From the NCBI GenBank assembly GCA_017440375.1, contig JAFSHK010000019.1, positions 1-51,067 on the forward strand: DNA of 51,067 nt, given 5' to 3'. Each line of letters starts with the position of its first letter. The stretch's first letter is position 1. This DNA comes from Lachnospiraceae bacterium (GTDB lineage: Bacteria; Bacillota; Clostridia; Lachnospirales; Lachnospiraceae). The notes beneath the pieces were generated by a model. The model made no database searches. It saw nothing but the letters and a program-made list of their open reading frames with translations, and was not told where the DNA came from. Below, in pieces: positions 26,579 through 34,737 of the stretch. The translations under genes were made by a program, and so were the position numbers.

Positions 26579-27374
26579 CTATACTTCAAATTCGTATAAA
26601 CGAAATAATTTCTTAACGGTATTACCGGCCATAATATTCTTAAAAATCAAATGTTCAAAACCTATCAGCTCATCAATTAATTTGGCCGGAGTCAAATCAA
26701 GTTCTGCCACAAACTTTAGTCCGGTAGTCTTCTCCAAAAAAAGAAGCGTCTTTTAATCCCGTGATGACAAGTTTTCCTATCTCTTTCATTATTTTTTGAT
26801 ACTTCGACGTTTTTACTCCAAGCTCAGTATAACAGTCTACTAATAAATTAACTCTTTTATAATAATTCTTAATTGTCAAAAGTAAATTTGTCAATTCTTC
26901 CTGTGTCAAATACATGGAAACGCCTTCCATAATAACAATAATGTGCTCACAGCAGGGAAGCTTCTTAACCCATTCTGTCTTTCTGGCATCCGCAAAAAGC
27001 ATATGATAAAATTCATTTTCATGATAGTATTTTCTACGCTCTATTATGACATCCGGAAAATCTACATCATACCAAACTCTATTGTTTGCTCCGATACGCT
27101 CTATTCGGCTGTCCATACCACAACCGATATGTAATACCATAGCGTCCGGGTATGCTGCCATTTTGTCTCTTACCCAGTTATCAAATACTGCACTGCGCAT
27201 CCCCATATAGTAAGTAAACCATTTTGATTTTACTTTGTCTTCCAGTTCAAATCCTTCTTTTTCCCAAATATACTCTGCCTTTTTATCTTTTAAAATGATA
27301 CCTTGTCTACTAAGCAAAGCCTTTCCATAAAGTGGCATATACAGTGTTTTATTGACATCTTTCATTCCGTCCAT
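26579..27374 (-). pseudogene. Class I SAM methyltransferase (LCM/Tcmp type), frameshifted near its end
   Basis: A methyltransferase of the leucine carboxyl methyltransferase-like group: motif I VLHIGCGMDSRIERIG, WYDVDFPDVIIERRKYY, and EGVSMYLTQEEL. A tract of seven T residues (minus strand, 26736-26742) shifts the frame after GLKDASF, and the coded protein would stop at 26697. With one T fewer the frame reads on as EKTTGLKFVAELDLTPAKLI and ends naturally at 26579 with about 264 residues. The start at 27374 (AAGGAG just upstream, MDGMKDVNKTLYMPLYGK) is uncertain; in-frame ATGs exist up to 27425. The tail loss would remove the C-terminal fifth. A homopolymer read error is a fair alternative. 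Confidence 0.8.
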
Positions 27375-27474
27375 TTTCTCCTTTTGAACTACTTTCTGCA
27401 TTATACCTTTTTTCATCGCATTCATCTATGTTTTAAAGTGTAAGATGCATATATGAAAGATAAGTTGCAAAAAA

Positions 27475-28296
27475 CTATTCACACAAAGTCATACCACTAT
27501 GGATAAGGCACAGTTTTTTTTGCAAGATTTCCTGCATTATAGCAAAAGCCGCCTCTCCAGTACAATGTCCCGTATAAAACATGGTATCCATTTTCTGTAA
27601 TTCTCTTGCGGTTTCTCGAATGATAAGAATATCTTCTTCATCAAATGCCGCCTTTTGCATCATATGAAAACCGCTGATGACCATATCCGGTTGCCCATCA
27701 AAACGCTGCCCGTATGCCTCTAGAATATTCAAAATACCATTGTGTGCACATCCTGACATCAAAATCTGCTGTCCTTCTTGTGTAATAACAAGGCACTGTT
27801 CATGTTCAAATTCATCTTGTACAAAGCCATCCTCGTTTTTACTTTTTAGAAGTAAATTGCTCTTTGCAAAGTATTTTCTTCCGGTTATTCCGGTAAATAA
27901 AAATAGTTCTTCATCAATCCGATAATCCCCATCCAAAAGCTGTACTTGTGGTAATGCAAGAATTCTTTTATCAATTCCGATATACTTTTCCTGATTATCT
28001 TTCAGACTATAATAATCAAGCCCCGCTTTTCTCTGTAAATAAATTTGTGCTCTTGGATTTATTTTAGCAAACGCTAAAATACCGCCGGAATGGTCATAAT
28101 GTCCATGACTTAAAATCACTGTATCGACTTGTGTTAAGTCAATTCCCAGCTTTTTAGCATTTTCTAAAAATAACTCCGTAGCTCCGGTGTCTAACAGAAG
28201 CTTATGCTTCTTGGTTTCCACATAAAAACTTAGTCCATGCTCATATCTACATCCGGCAGCTCCGGGTGTATCTTCTATCAAATTTACGATTCTCAT
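27475..28296 (-). CDS. MBL-fold metallohydrolase
   Basis: A 273-residue metallo-beta-lactamase-fold protein. The di-metal motif is SHGHYDHSGG; later ligands are in MSGCAHNGI, ISGFHMM and TGHCTGE. The architecture matches the group annotated as 7,8-dihydropterin-6-methyl-4-(beta-D-ribofuranosyl)-aminobenzene-5'-phosphate synthase-like proteins, whose role in bacteria is unsettled. Its upstream region is occupied 24 bases away by the MITE-like element at 28321-28528. Confidence 0.85.
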   Translation of the reverse strand: MRIVNLIEDTPGAAGCRYEHGLSFYVETKKHKLLLDTGATELFLENAKKLGIDLTQVDTVILSHGHYDHSGGILAFAKINPRAQIYLQRKAGLDYYSLKDNQEKYIGIDKRILALPQVQLLDGDYRIDEELFLFTGITGRKYFAKSNLLLKSKNEDGFVQDEFEHEQCLVITQEGQQILMSGCAHNGILNILEAYGQRFDGQPDMVISGFHMMQKAAFDEEDILIIRETARELQKMDTMFYTGHCTGEAAFAIMQEILQKKLCLIHSGMTLCE

Positions 28297-28320
28297 TCAT
28301 TTCCCTCTCATAACATTATC

Positions 28321-28528
28321 AGATAATTGCGAAACTACAAATTACTATGATTGTATTGTACATGATTAACAATTACCATAAACAGGTGCTGTGAGTTCGT
28401 CGGTACTTAGACGCTGTGTTTTAGCGTCTTAGGTACCGCTACGAAACGAGGGCAGCGGGAGCGTGCCTGCGGTGGTTTGTTAATTATGTACAATTTCTAC
28501 AAAGTAAATATAAGTTTCGCAATTACCT
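28321..28528. mobile_element. MITE-like non-coding element with long imperfect terminal repeats
   Basis: About 208 bases with no gene. The left end begins AGATAATTGCGAAACT; the complement of the right end begins AGGTAATTGCGAAACT. The similarity extends inward about 50 bases to GTACATGATTAACAA versus GTACATAATTAACAA. The core holds a further hairpin of about 20 base pairs (28395-28446, with GGTAC, TAGACGCT and complements). The whole could fold as one long cruciform. End-related sequences occur at 21597-21644 and 16990-17010. I cannot fix a target duplication. A structured RNA is the main alternative. Confidence 0.6.
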
Positions 28529-28561
28529 AATACCCCTATCTGTTGTATGTTTCATATATAC

Positions 28562-28592
28562 TAAAACTCCCCAACAGGTAGACTGTCGGGGA
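28562..28592 (-). terminator. Intrinsic terminator after the lipoprotein gene
   Basis: Arms CTCCCCAACAG and CTGTCGGGGAG with one mismatch, followed on the minus strand by TTTTAG. It lies 32 bases beyond the stop codon at 28624. Confidence 0.8.
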
Positions 28593-28623
28593 GACACAAT
28601 TACAAATCATGATTTCATATTTC

Positions 28624-29286
28624 TTAGTATACTACTTCTTCCATTTCTTCATAGTCAAATATAACAGATTCAAAAGTAGCTAAATCATCTGTGTTAGGTG
28701 TATAAACGTTATCTACAAGTTCGATTCTGATTGTTGTTGTAGCAGCTTCATCATAAGTAACGTTTGCTAAGGAATTTTTCAAGTTATCTTCTAATGCAAT
28801 AACAAGTTCAGCAACCATTTCATCTTCTGTCGGGATTTCTTCACCTGCAGCAGCAGCTTCCACCCAAGCAGCTGTTAATTCTGTTACTGTTGTAGTATAA
28901 GCTTCTATTGCCGGAGCAAATACGTTCATCTGCTCATATGTAACTGTTACGATGAAAGAATCATCATCCTGTTTTTCTGCTTCACCTACAGTATATTTTA
29001 CGTTGCTAAGAATATCCGCAAAGATTGCTTCAAAATCTGCTTCGTAATCATCTGTAATCTCATAAGCTGTTAACCAAGAATCAACTACAGCATCAAGACC
29101 TTCCTGATATACTTCTGCGGATTCCTCTGCTGTACCAACCTCTAATTCAACGAAACCTGTGGAATCATTCTTGTAAGCGTTGTCCAATACTGCTTTTGTG
29201 TATGCAGAAGCATCAAAAGAATTTCCACAACCTCCAAGTAAACCTACTGACATTACGCAAACTAATAAAGCTGCAATTTTTTTCAT
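28624..29286 (-). CDS. DUF5105-like lipoprotein
   Basis: A 220-residue exported lipoprotein with signal peptide MKKIAALLVCVMSVGLLGG and lipobox Cys. The mature part is acidic and helical (for example AYTKAVLDNAYKND, WLTAYEITDDYEADFEAIF) and resembles DUF5105 lipoproteins of Clostridia; function unknown. The start at 29286 is chosen because it gives a proper signal peptide and has AGGAGAT upstream; a longer frame to 29325 adds a charged stretch before the signal. Confidence 0.7.
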   Translation of the reverse strand: MKKIAALLVCVMSVGLLGGCGNSFDASAYTKAVLDNAYKNDSTGFVELEVGTAEESAEVYQEGLDAVVDSWLTAYEITDDYEADFEAIFADILSNVKYTVGEAEKQDDDSFIVTVTYEQMNVFAPAIEAYTTTVTELTAAWVEAAAAGEEIPTEDEMVAELVIALEDNLKNSLANVTYDEAATTTIRIELVDNVYTPNTDDLATFESVIFDYEEMEEVVY

Positions 29287-29365
29287 AATAAATCTCCTCT
29301 CCTTTTGCCTGAATATATTATCCAATGCAAAACTTTATCAGCTATTCCAGCATTTGTCAATGATA

Positions 29366-30451
29366 TTATTTCGTCAATTCCTGCAATTTTTTCACCCCAA
29401 GAACCGTCGCGGGAATTCTTTCACTTGGAGATAGGTTTGAAAGGACAACAACCGCTGTTCCCGTTTTCAAATCGACACCAAGATAACTGTTATAAGAGCC
29501 CGTTCCACCATTATGCCAAATAAAATTATTTTGCTTATCAAGAATCCATGCCATACCGATTTCATCCATGTGAATTCCCATCATTTTATACGAATCCGTG
29601 GAAGCATCAATTTCCTTCAAGCTTTCATGACCTAACGCAAAATAATCTTTTTCTTCCAATTGTATCTGCGCATAAGCTAACATATCTTCTATATTGGATG
29701 TAAGTGCACCTGCTGACAGATACGCATCCTCATCCTGCCAATCCCAATAGTTGCCCAAATCACCGCTTTGATCTGATATTCTCGTATTTCCAAGCTGCAA
29801 TTCTTCCTGTACATATTGGTTCATTAACGTTGTATAATCCGTCTGATACACAGTTTCCAAAATTAATCCTAACACTGCATAACCATAATTGGAATAACAG
29901 AAATCATATTCCTCTTTGGATAAATCCAATTTTGCTGCCTTATTCAGCACCATTTCTTTTGAAATTCCATAAAAATCATTTCTTCCCTTGAAAAAGTTAG
30001 CTATCATCGGACTTTCAAAATAGAACCCCTTGTAACCGGATGTGTGCGTTAACACTTCTTCTATGGTAGGATAATGATTTCCTTCCGGCAAAGAAAGATA
30101 TTCATCAATCTTATCCTCCATATCTATTCTCTCTTCCTGCACAGCCCGCGCAACCAAGGCTGCTGTAAAAGTTTTGGTTAACGAACCTATTTCATATGTA
30201 TGCAACTGCGCCGGTAATTCTTCTCCATTCGCACCATAAACGGTATACGAAGCTTGTCCATTTTGGATGACACCTACCGTAATCACTGCATCTTCATTAT
30301 CTTTTGTTGTATAGGCAAGCGCATCTTGAAAAGATAATTCCGGTATTTTGCCCATTTGTTGTTTGCCGTATAAACTCAGGCCAAATACTGCACATATCAT
30401 TACAAGAATAATAATTCCAATCACAATAACAAACTTCATTTTTCTTTTCAT
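29366..30451 (-). CDS. Serine hydrolase of the beta-lactamase/PBP4* family
   Basis: A protein of about 361 residues with one N-terminal membrane helix (MKRKMKFVIVIGIIILVMIC) and an extracellular class C beta-lactamase-like domain. Active-site motifs: S-x-x-K in EIGSLTKTF, Y-S-N in CYSNYGYAVLG, and H-N-G-G in FIWHNGGTGSY in place of K-T-G. Such proteins are usually peptidases or esterases acting on wall peptides or D-amino acid compounds rather than true beta-lactamases. The start at 30451 is supported by GAGG eight bases upstream. Confidence 0.85.
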   Translation of the reverse strand: MKRKMKFVIVIGIIILVMICAVFGLSLYGKQQMGKIPELSFQDALAYTTKDNEDAVITVGVIQNGQASYTVYGANGEELPAQLHTYEIGSLTKTFTAALVARAVQEERIDMEDKIDEYLSLPEGNHYPTIEEVLTHTSGYKGFYFESPMIANFFKGRNDFYGISKEMVLNKAAKLDLSKEEYDFCYSNYGYAVLGLILETVYQTDYTTLMNQYVQEELQLGNTRISDQSGDLGNYWDWQDEDAYLSAGALTSNIEDMLAYAQIQLEEKDYFALGHESLKEIDASTDSYKMMGIHMDEIGMAWILDKQNNFIWHNGGTGSYNSYLGVDLKTGTAVVVLSNLSPSERIPATVLGVKKLQELTK

Positions 30452-30546
30452 CCCTAAAACCTCAACTTGCTTCCAATCCATATTCTCCACCATTAATAAT
30501 ACTACACTCTCTTACCTCAAAGCAAAGTATTCCTGCTCCATCTGCC

Positions 30547-31119
30547 TCATTTCCACTCAACGTTAACCCGAATACTCCATAAAGCAGAAGTTTCTGCCGC
30601 AAAAAGCGTAGAAAAGTGAGGAACTGCAAAGGCTATCGCACTAAGTAAAACCGCTATGGCAATCGGTACTTTTTTCATAAACGAAGTCTGTAAAAAGCCA
30701 CGACACAATGCTTCTTCTGCTGCGCCCTGAATCATGAAACCGACTAACAAAGCAATCGTATATACCCAACTAACATTTCCTCTTACTGTACTAAAAGCTA
30801 TTCCTCCACAAACGAATGCCATTCCCATAATGATACCAAGCAAAACGATTGCCATAACAGAACCGAGCAAATAATCTGCTATTTTCTTCTGAAATCCCAT
30901 AGAGTTCAGTTTATGTTTCTCAATACATCTGCAATACCATATTGCCATGATGAGATAAATACCGAAACCATAGTATCGTATCAAATTTGCTATTTCTTCA
31001 CTCGGCATCTCACCATGTACCGGATCATAACCCGCAGCCGCCAGCCCTGCAATAATAACAGCCTCTCCTAAAATTCCGGAGCCAAAATACAGAAAAAGAA
31101 ATGCCAGCATTTTTTTCAT
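30547..31119 (-). pseudogene. CPBP intramembrane protease, C-terminally truncated
   Basis: A frame of about 190 residues whose first part is a normal CPBP protease: several membrane helices, motif 1 AAEEALCRGFLQTSF and motif 2 AFAVPHFSTLF. After that the sequence turns to ETSALWSIRVNVEWK and stops. Family members continue for 60-90 residues with two or three more helices and a motif H-x-x-x-N, all missing here. No continuation is visible in another frame before the next gene. It is probably broken by deletion. The start at 31119 has GGGAGGT upstream. Confidence 0.65.
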
Positions 31120-31216
31120 TATAAAGACCTCCCGGTTAAATGTTTTTGTTACTTTCATTCTAAAAATTTCCGCAAAAACACTCCACCAACAAGGCTTAAC
31201 AATTTGTCAACGGATG

Positions 31217-31921
31217 TTAACAATTCTGTTCATTTGATTTGCATCTCTGAAAATCCGGTAAGAATTGGCATATCAGCAAGTCCACTGCATAATACAAAAA
31301 TAACATCGCTGTTCCGATAAGTAATCCGGCTATAATATCCGTAAACCAATGCACTCCCGAAATCATTCTTCCGATAACCGTCACCGCTATGGTAAGAACT
31401 GACAAAATATGAGCCGCATATCTAACCTTTTGGTTTTTTATTCTTCTTTGAAACTGTATCATTGCTGCGCCCATAATACACAGAACAATCATCGTATGCG
31501 TAGATGGAAAAGAAGGTTCTAAATACTCTGAGAGCATAATCGGTCTGTAATTGATTACATATTTTTCAAAGAAAATATAAATTCCGATTACAAGGACAAA
31601 ATAGCCGCCTAACCATATTAGACTTTTTTCTACCCGAAAAAGACTCTTTTCTTTGACAACCTGTACCAATCCTACAACAGCAAATCCAAATGCTGTAAGA
31701 ATTGCCACAAGACCAAACCATTCAGTGATGTGATACCAAATGATATGCACTCCTATCAGTTCATGCATATAGCCATTTAACGTAGCAAGTCCAATGACAG
31801 AACCTTCCGGACCGATTGCTTGTACATTTACCTTAAGGACTAACCCCAGCAGAACTCCAAAGATCAAAAATAAAACTCCACTTACACCGAAACCAATCAT
31901 CATTTTCTTTTTTGTTTCCAT
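31217..31921 (-). CDS. PAP2 family phosphatase
   Basis: A 234-residue membrane phosphatase with about six helices. The three PAP2 signature motifs are present: KYVINYRP (K-x6-R-P), SFPSTHT (P-S-G-H variant) and RMISGVHWFTDI (S-R-x5-H-x3-D variant). Likely acts on lipid pyrophosphates or phosphatidate on the outer membrane face, for example undecaprenyl pyrophosphate recycling. It follows an XRE regulator and precedes the truncated CPBP gene on the same strand. Confidence 0.85.
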   Translation of the reverse strand: METKKKMMIGFGVSGVLFLIFGVLLGLVLKVNVQAIGPEGSVIGLATLNGYMHELIGVHIIWYHITEWFGLVAILTAFGFAVVGLVQVVKEKSLFRVEKSLIWLGGYFVLVIGIYIFFEKYVINYRPIMLSEYLEPSFPSTHTMIVLCIMGAAMIQFQRRIKNQKVRYAAHILSVLTIAVTVIGRMISGVHWFTDIIAGLLIGTAMLFLYYAVDLLICQFLPDFQRCKSNEQNC

Positions 31922-32033
31922 ATTTCATTTCTCCATTCGTATTTTTCTTAGAACGCGCCTTCCAAGAAAAATCCTAATAGAAAGAAGCAAAATATGTAAG
32001 AATCGCACCGTCACACGCATGACACGCTTCGTA

Positions 32034-32639
32034 TCATTGCTGTTTTATCAACAAAACAACCTTTATTCCTAAAATACAAAGAAGATAAAAAGCCGCATAC
32101 GGTTGTCTGCTAATCACAAACAATATCGTTCCCAAAAAAGTAAGTCCGAAAGAAACTATTTTCCTGCTTTGTATCCACAACTTATTTCCACAATTCTGCA
32201 ATGCCAACTGTATAATTCCAAAAACACTGTTTACCGCAATCACGGCAACATACAAGTACCATAAATAATCTTCTATACTCGTAAGCGAAAATAAATTCAC
32301 TGACAAATAAATCTCTCCGCTTTTTTGCCCATAAAAGGGAAGAAAGAGCAAAAGCAACATCATACAATCCAGAATCCCCGACAAAAGAACACAGATACTT
32401 CTTGTTTTCTCCTGTACTTGTTTCTCTGCCACAACAATTAACTCTTCACCGGAAAGCAATTCGTCAATGGAGATTGAAAACAGTTTAGAAATAGCTTTCA
32501 AGGATTCTATATTCGGGCAGCCACGTCCGGATTCCCATTTCGATATCGCCGTTCTTGATACAAAAAGTAACTCTGCCAGCTCTTCCTGTGTTAATTCCTT
32601 TTGTTTTCGTAATTGTTGTAATTTTTCACTTAAATCCAT
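32034..32639 (-). CDS. XRE regulator with C-terminal membrane domain
   Basis: A 201-residue protein. Residues about 5-60 are an XRE helix-turn-helix (KELTQEELAELLFVSRTAIS, then KWESGRGCPNIESL). The C-terminal half has about four membrane helices, so the DNA-binding domain is tethered to the membrane, a common Clostridial type that may sense envelope state. It starts ten bases inside the end of the carbamoyltransferase-like gene, with GGAGATAGCAT before its ATG, so the two are co-translated. Confidence 0.85.
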   Translation of the reverse strand: MDLSEKLQQLRKQKELTQEELAELLFVSRTAISKWESGRGCPNIESLKAISKLFSISIDELLSGEELIVVAEKQVQEKTRSICVLLSGILDCMMLLLLFLPFYGQKSGEIYLSVNLFSLTSIEDYLWYLYVAVIAVNSVFGIIQLALQNCGNKLWIQSRKIVSFGLTFLGTILFVISRQPYAAFYLLCILGIKVVLLIKQQ

Positions 32640-33472
32640 ATGCTATCTCCCATACACCAAAGCATAATTGCCTGCTGCACTTCCAGCAAATGCTTCTTAA
32701 ATTCATAGCCAACAAAATAATCGGATTCAATGACATCCTCGGAAACTTCCTCACCACGATAAAACGGCGGGCATGGATTTAGTACCGCTCCCTCATTTGC
32801 CATTTCCATGATTTCTTTCGTTACCTGACACTCCTTAAACTCCTCAAGCACATTTGCCGATAACGAATCCGTACATATAATGTCCTTGCCCTTCACCGCA
32901 TCGCGAATATTATCATAAGTAGCTATTCCATCTATTTCATAGCCCTTGGCACAACATTGTGACAACTCAAATCCCATTACATCAGAAGCCTCTTTCCATG
33001 CCAATCCAATATTTCCCTTTTTCCCACAGAATAAATATTTATCTTTTGTAAAATCTTCTCTGATTTTGGAAAGTGCATACATATCGGCCAACATTTCGCA
33101 TGGATGATTCATATCTGTCATGGCATTGATAATAGGAATTTTGGAATAGTCTGCCAACTTTTCCAGAACATGAATATCTTTATGCCTTGCAATAATAATA
33201 TCTGCCCAGTTGTCCAGATAACCGCACACATCTCTCAAATCCTCTTTTTTATCAAGCGTTTCTGTCGGAAACAAAATCGGCTGCCCACCTAACAGATAGA
33301 TTCCTTTTTCAAACGTGACCCTCGTTCTGATACTGGCACTCGGAAAAAAGAGCACTACGCTTTTTCCTTTTAGTGCATCAGCATATTTCCCTTCTATAAC
33401 ATCTTCTGTAATACGAAAGATGTCTTCTATCTCTTTTGAGGTGTAATCGGTTAAACGGATTAGGTTTTTCAT
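32630..33472 (-). CDS. Atypical ornithine carbamoyltransferase-family protein
   Basis: A 280-residue transcarbamoylase homologue, about 30 residues shorter than ArgF. The carbamoyl phosphate site is mostly kept (SASIRTRVTFEKG for S-T-R-T-R; HPCEMLADMYAL for H-P-x-Q; NPCPPFYRGEEV for H-C-L-P-x-x-R-G). The second-substrate sites differ: CGKKGNIGLAW replaces G-D-x-N-N, and TDSLSAN replaces D-x-x-x-S-M-G, the ornithine loop. The glutamine of H-P-x-Q is a glutamate. It may use a different amine or may have lost catalysis. No arginine-pathway gene is nearby; it is coupled to an XRE membrane regulator instead. Confidence 0.75.
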   Translation of the reverse strand: MKNLIRLTDYTSKEIEDIFRITEDVIEGKYADALKGKSVVLFFPSASIRTRVTFEKGIYLLGGQPILFPTETLDKKEDLRDVCGYLDNWADIIIARHKDIHVLEKLADYSKIPIINAMTDMNHPCEMLADMYALSKIREDFTKDKYLFCGKKGNIGLAWKEASDVMGFELSQCCAKGYEIDGIATYDNIRDAVKGKDIICTDSLSANVLEEFKECQVTKEIMEMANEGAVLNPCPPFYRGEEVSEDVIESDYFVGYEFKKHLLEVQQAIMLWCMGDSIWI

Positions 33473-33711
33473 ATAGATATTTCCTCTCTAAAAATGAATG
33501 ATATTAATTATAACATACAATAATACATAAATATATGCATACGTAAATATGTATAAAAACTTGATTGTTCTTTTTCTTATAATGTGCTATGATACACTCA
33601 TCTGAATAATCTAACACTTTTCTTTTAAAAAGTAAATCAATCATGGTCTATAATGACCGCCTTTTCCATGTATAGTATTTTCAAATTCTAAATTACAAAG
33701 GAGTCTTTTCT

Positions 33712-34689
33712 ATGACAAAATCTATCAGTCATATCTATGACAAAGTCTTTAAAAAAATTTTGACACTGTCTTCTGTGTCAGTCATAAACTTAATCAATGG
33801 TCTGTTTGATACAAATTACCCGACAAATAGTACTATAACCTATCACTGGACAGAATTTGAGAATGATAATCTCAAACGAATTCTTGCAGACACTATCCTA
33901 ACTATTAACAACACTCACAGTTATCATTTAGAAGCCCAAATGACGGAGGATGAGAACATTATTTTCCGAGTCTTTGAGTATAGTTATGGACATGCTGACA
34001 GGAACCGTATTCAGCTTTCACCTGAAACGGATAAGAATATATCTCCGGCCGATTATGAACTAATTTTCCCAGAACCAAAAATAATTTATCTCTATACTTC
34101 CGGCAAAGCACCTGATGAATACACTATGAAATTGAACTTTGGTACTCAAGGCTCTTTCCTCTATACCGTTTCTACATTCAAGTTTCTGGAAACTTCTTTA
34201 GAAGAACTCAAAAATCGAAAAATGATTATCTTAATTCCCTTTCAACTACTAAAACTTCGCGATTTATTATCGAAGGAACGTAACGAGAAAAACCTTTTAG
34301 CGTTGCAAAATTTAATTGAATTTGATATACTAAAAAGCATAGAAGAAAATGTGGAATTAGGCAACATCACACCAGCGGATGCGCGAAAACTCCGCCAACT
34401 AACTCATAAATTGTATACCCACATTTACTCTCATTATGAAGAATTGGAGGTTCTGAATGAAATGACAGACGAGTCCCTATTACTCGATATTGAAATTCAA
34501 GAAAAAAGACATGCAGAAGAATTAGCCCAAAAAGACAATGAATACAGCACCTTATTAGCAGAAAAAGACAGCGAATACAGCACCTTATTAGCAGAAAAAG
34601 ACAGCGAATACAGCACCTTATTAGCAGAAAAAGATAAAGAAATATCTTCTCTTAAAGAACAGCTTGCCGCATTACATCATCAAATTTAA
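33712..34689 (+). CDS. Rpn-like PD-(D/E)XK nuclease-family protein with coiled-coil repeats
   Basis: A 325-residue protein related to the Rpn/transposase_31 group, which promotes recombination or DNA cleavage. It begins ISHIYDKVFKKILTLSSVSV and carries a nuclease-like core: Asp in RILADTILTI and E-x-Q in YHLEAQMTED. A helical part (DARKLRQLTHKLYTHIYSHY) is followed by a C-terminal coiled coil made of 11-residue repeats, AEKDSEYSTLL, encoded by near-perfect 33-base tandem repeats. Members are often numerous and variable in Lachnospiraceae genomes. AAGGAG precedes the ATG. It is one of the few plus-strand genes here. Confidence 0.75.
   Translation: MTKSISHIYDKVFKKILTLSSVSVINLINGLFDTNYPTNSTITYHWTEFENDNLKRILADTILTINNTHSYHLEAQMTEDENIIFRVFEYSYGHADRNRIQLSPETDKNISPADYELIFPEPKIIYLYTSGKAPDEYTMKLNFGTQGSFLYTVSTFKFLETSLEELKNRKMIILIPFQLLKLRDLLSKERNEKNLLALQNLIEFDILKSIEENVELGNITPADARKLRQLTHKLYTHIYSHYEELEVLNEMTDESLLLDIEIQEKRHAEELAQKDNEYSTLLAEKDSEYSTLLAEKDSEYSTLLAEKDKEISSLKEQLAALHHQI
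34525..34638 (+). repeat. 33-base tandem repeat in the Rpn-like gene
   Basis: Three 33-base units (34525-34557, 34558-34590, 34591-34623) and a partial fourth. Units two and three are identical and unit one differs at a few bases. Each encodes an 11-residue coiled-coil step, so unit-number changes stay in frame and only lengthen or shorten the rod. Confidence 0.9.
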
Positions 34690-34691
34690 TA

Positions 34692-34731
34692 GAAATTCCC
34701 CTACATTAACTTTACAGCTAATGCAGGGGAA
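34692..34731. terminator. Bidirectional terminator
   Basis: Arms TTCCCCTACATTA and TAATGCAGGGGAA with one mismatch, between the convergent Rpn-like and MFS genes. Confidence 0.75.
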
Positions 34732-34737
34732 ACTTAT

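Noticed and set aside
33712..34689. Active transposase gene
   Set aside because: The Rpn group shares the transposase_31 name, but no terminal inverted repeats or target duplications flank the gene.
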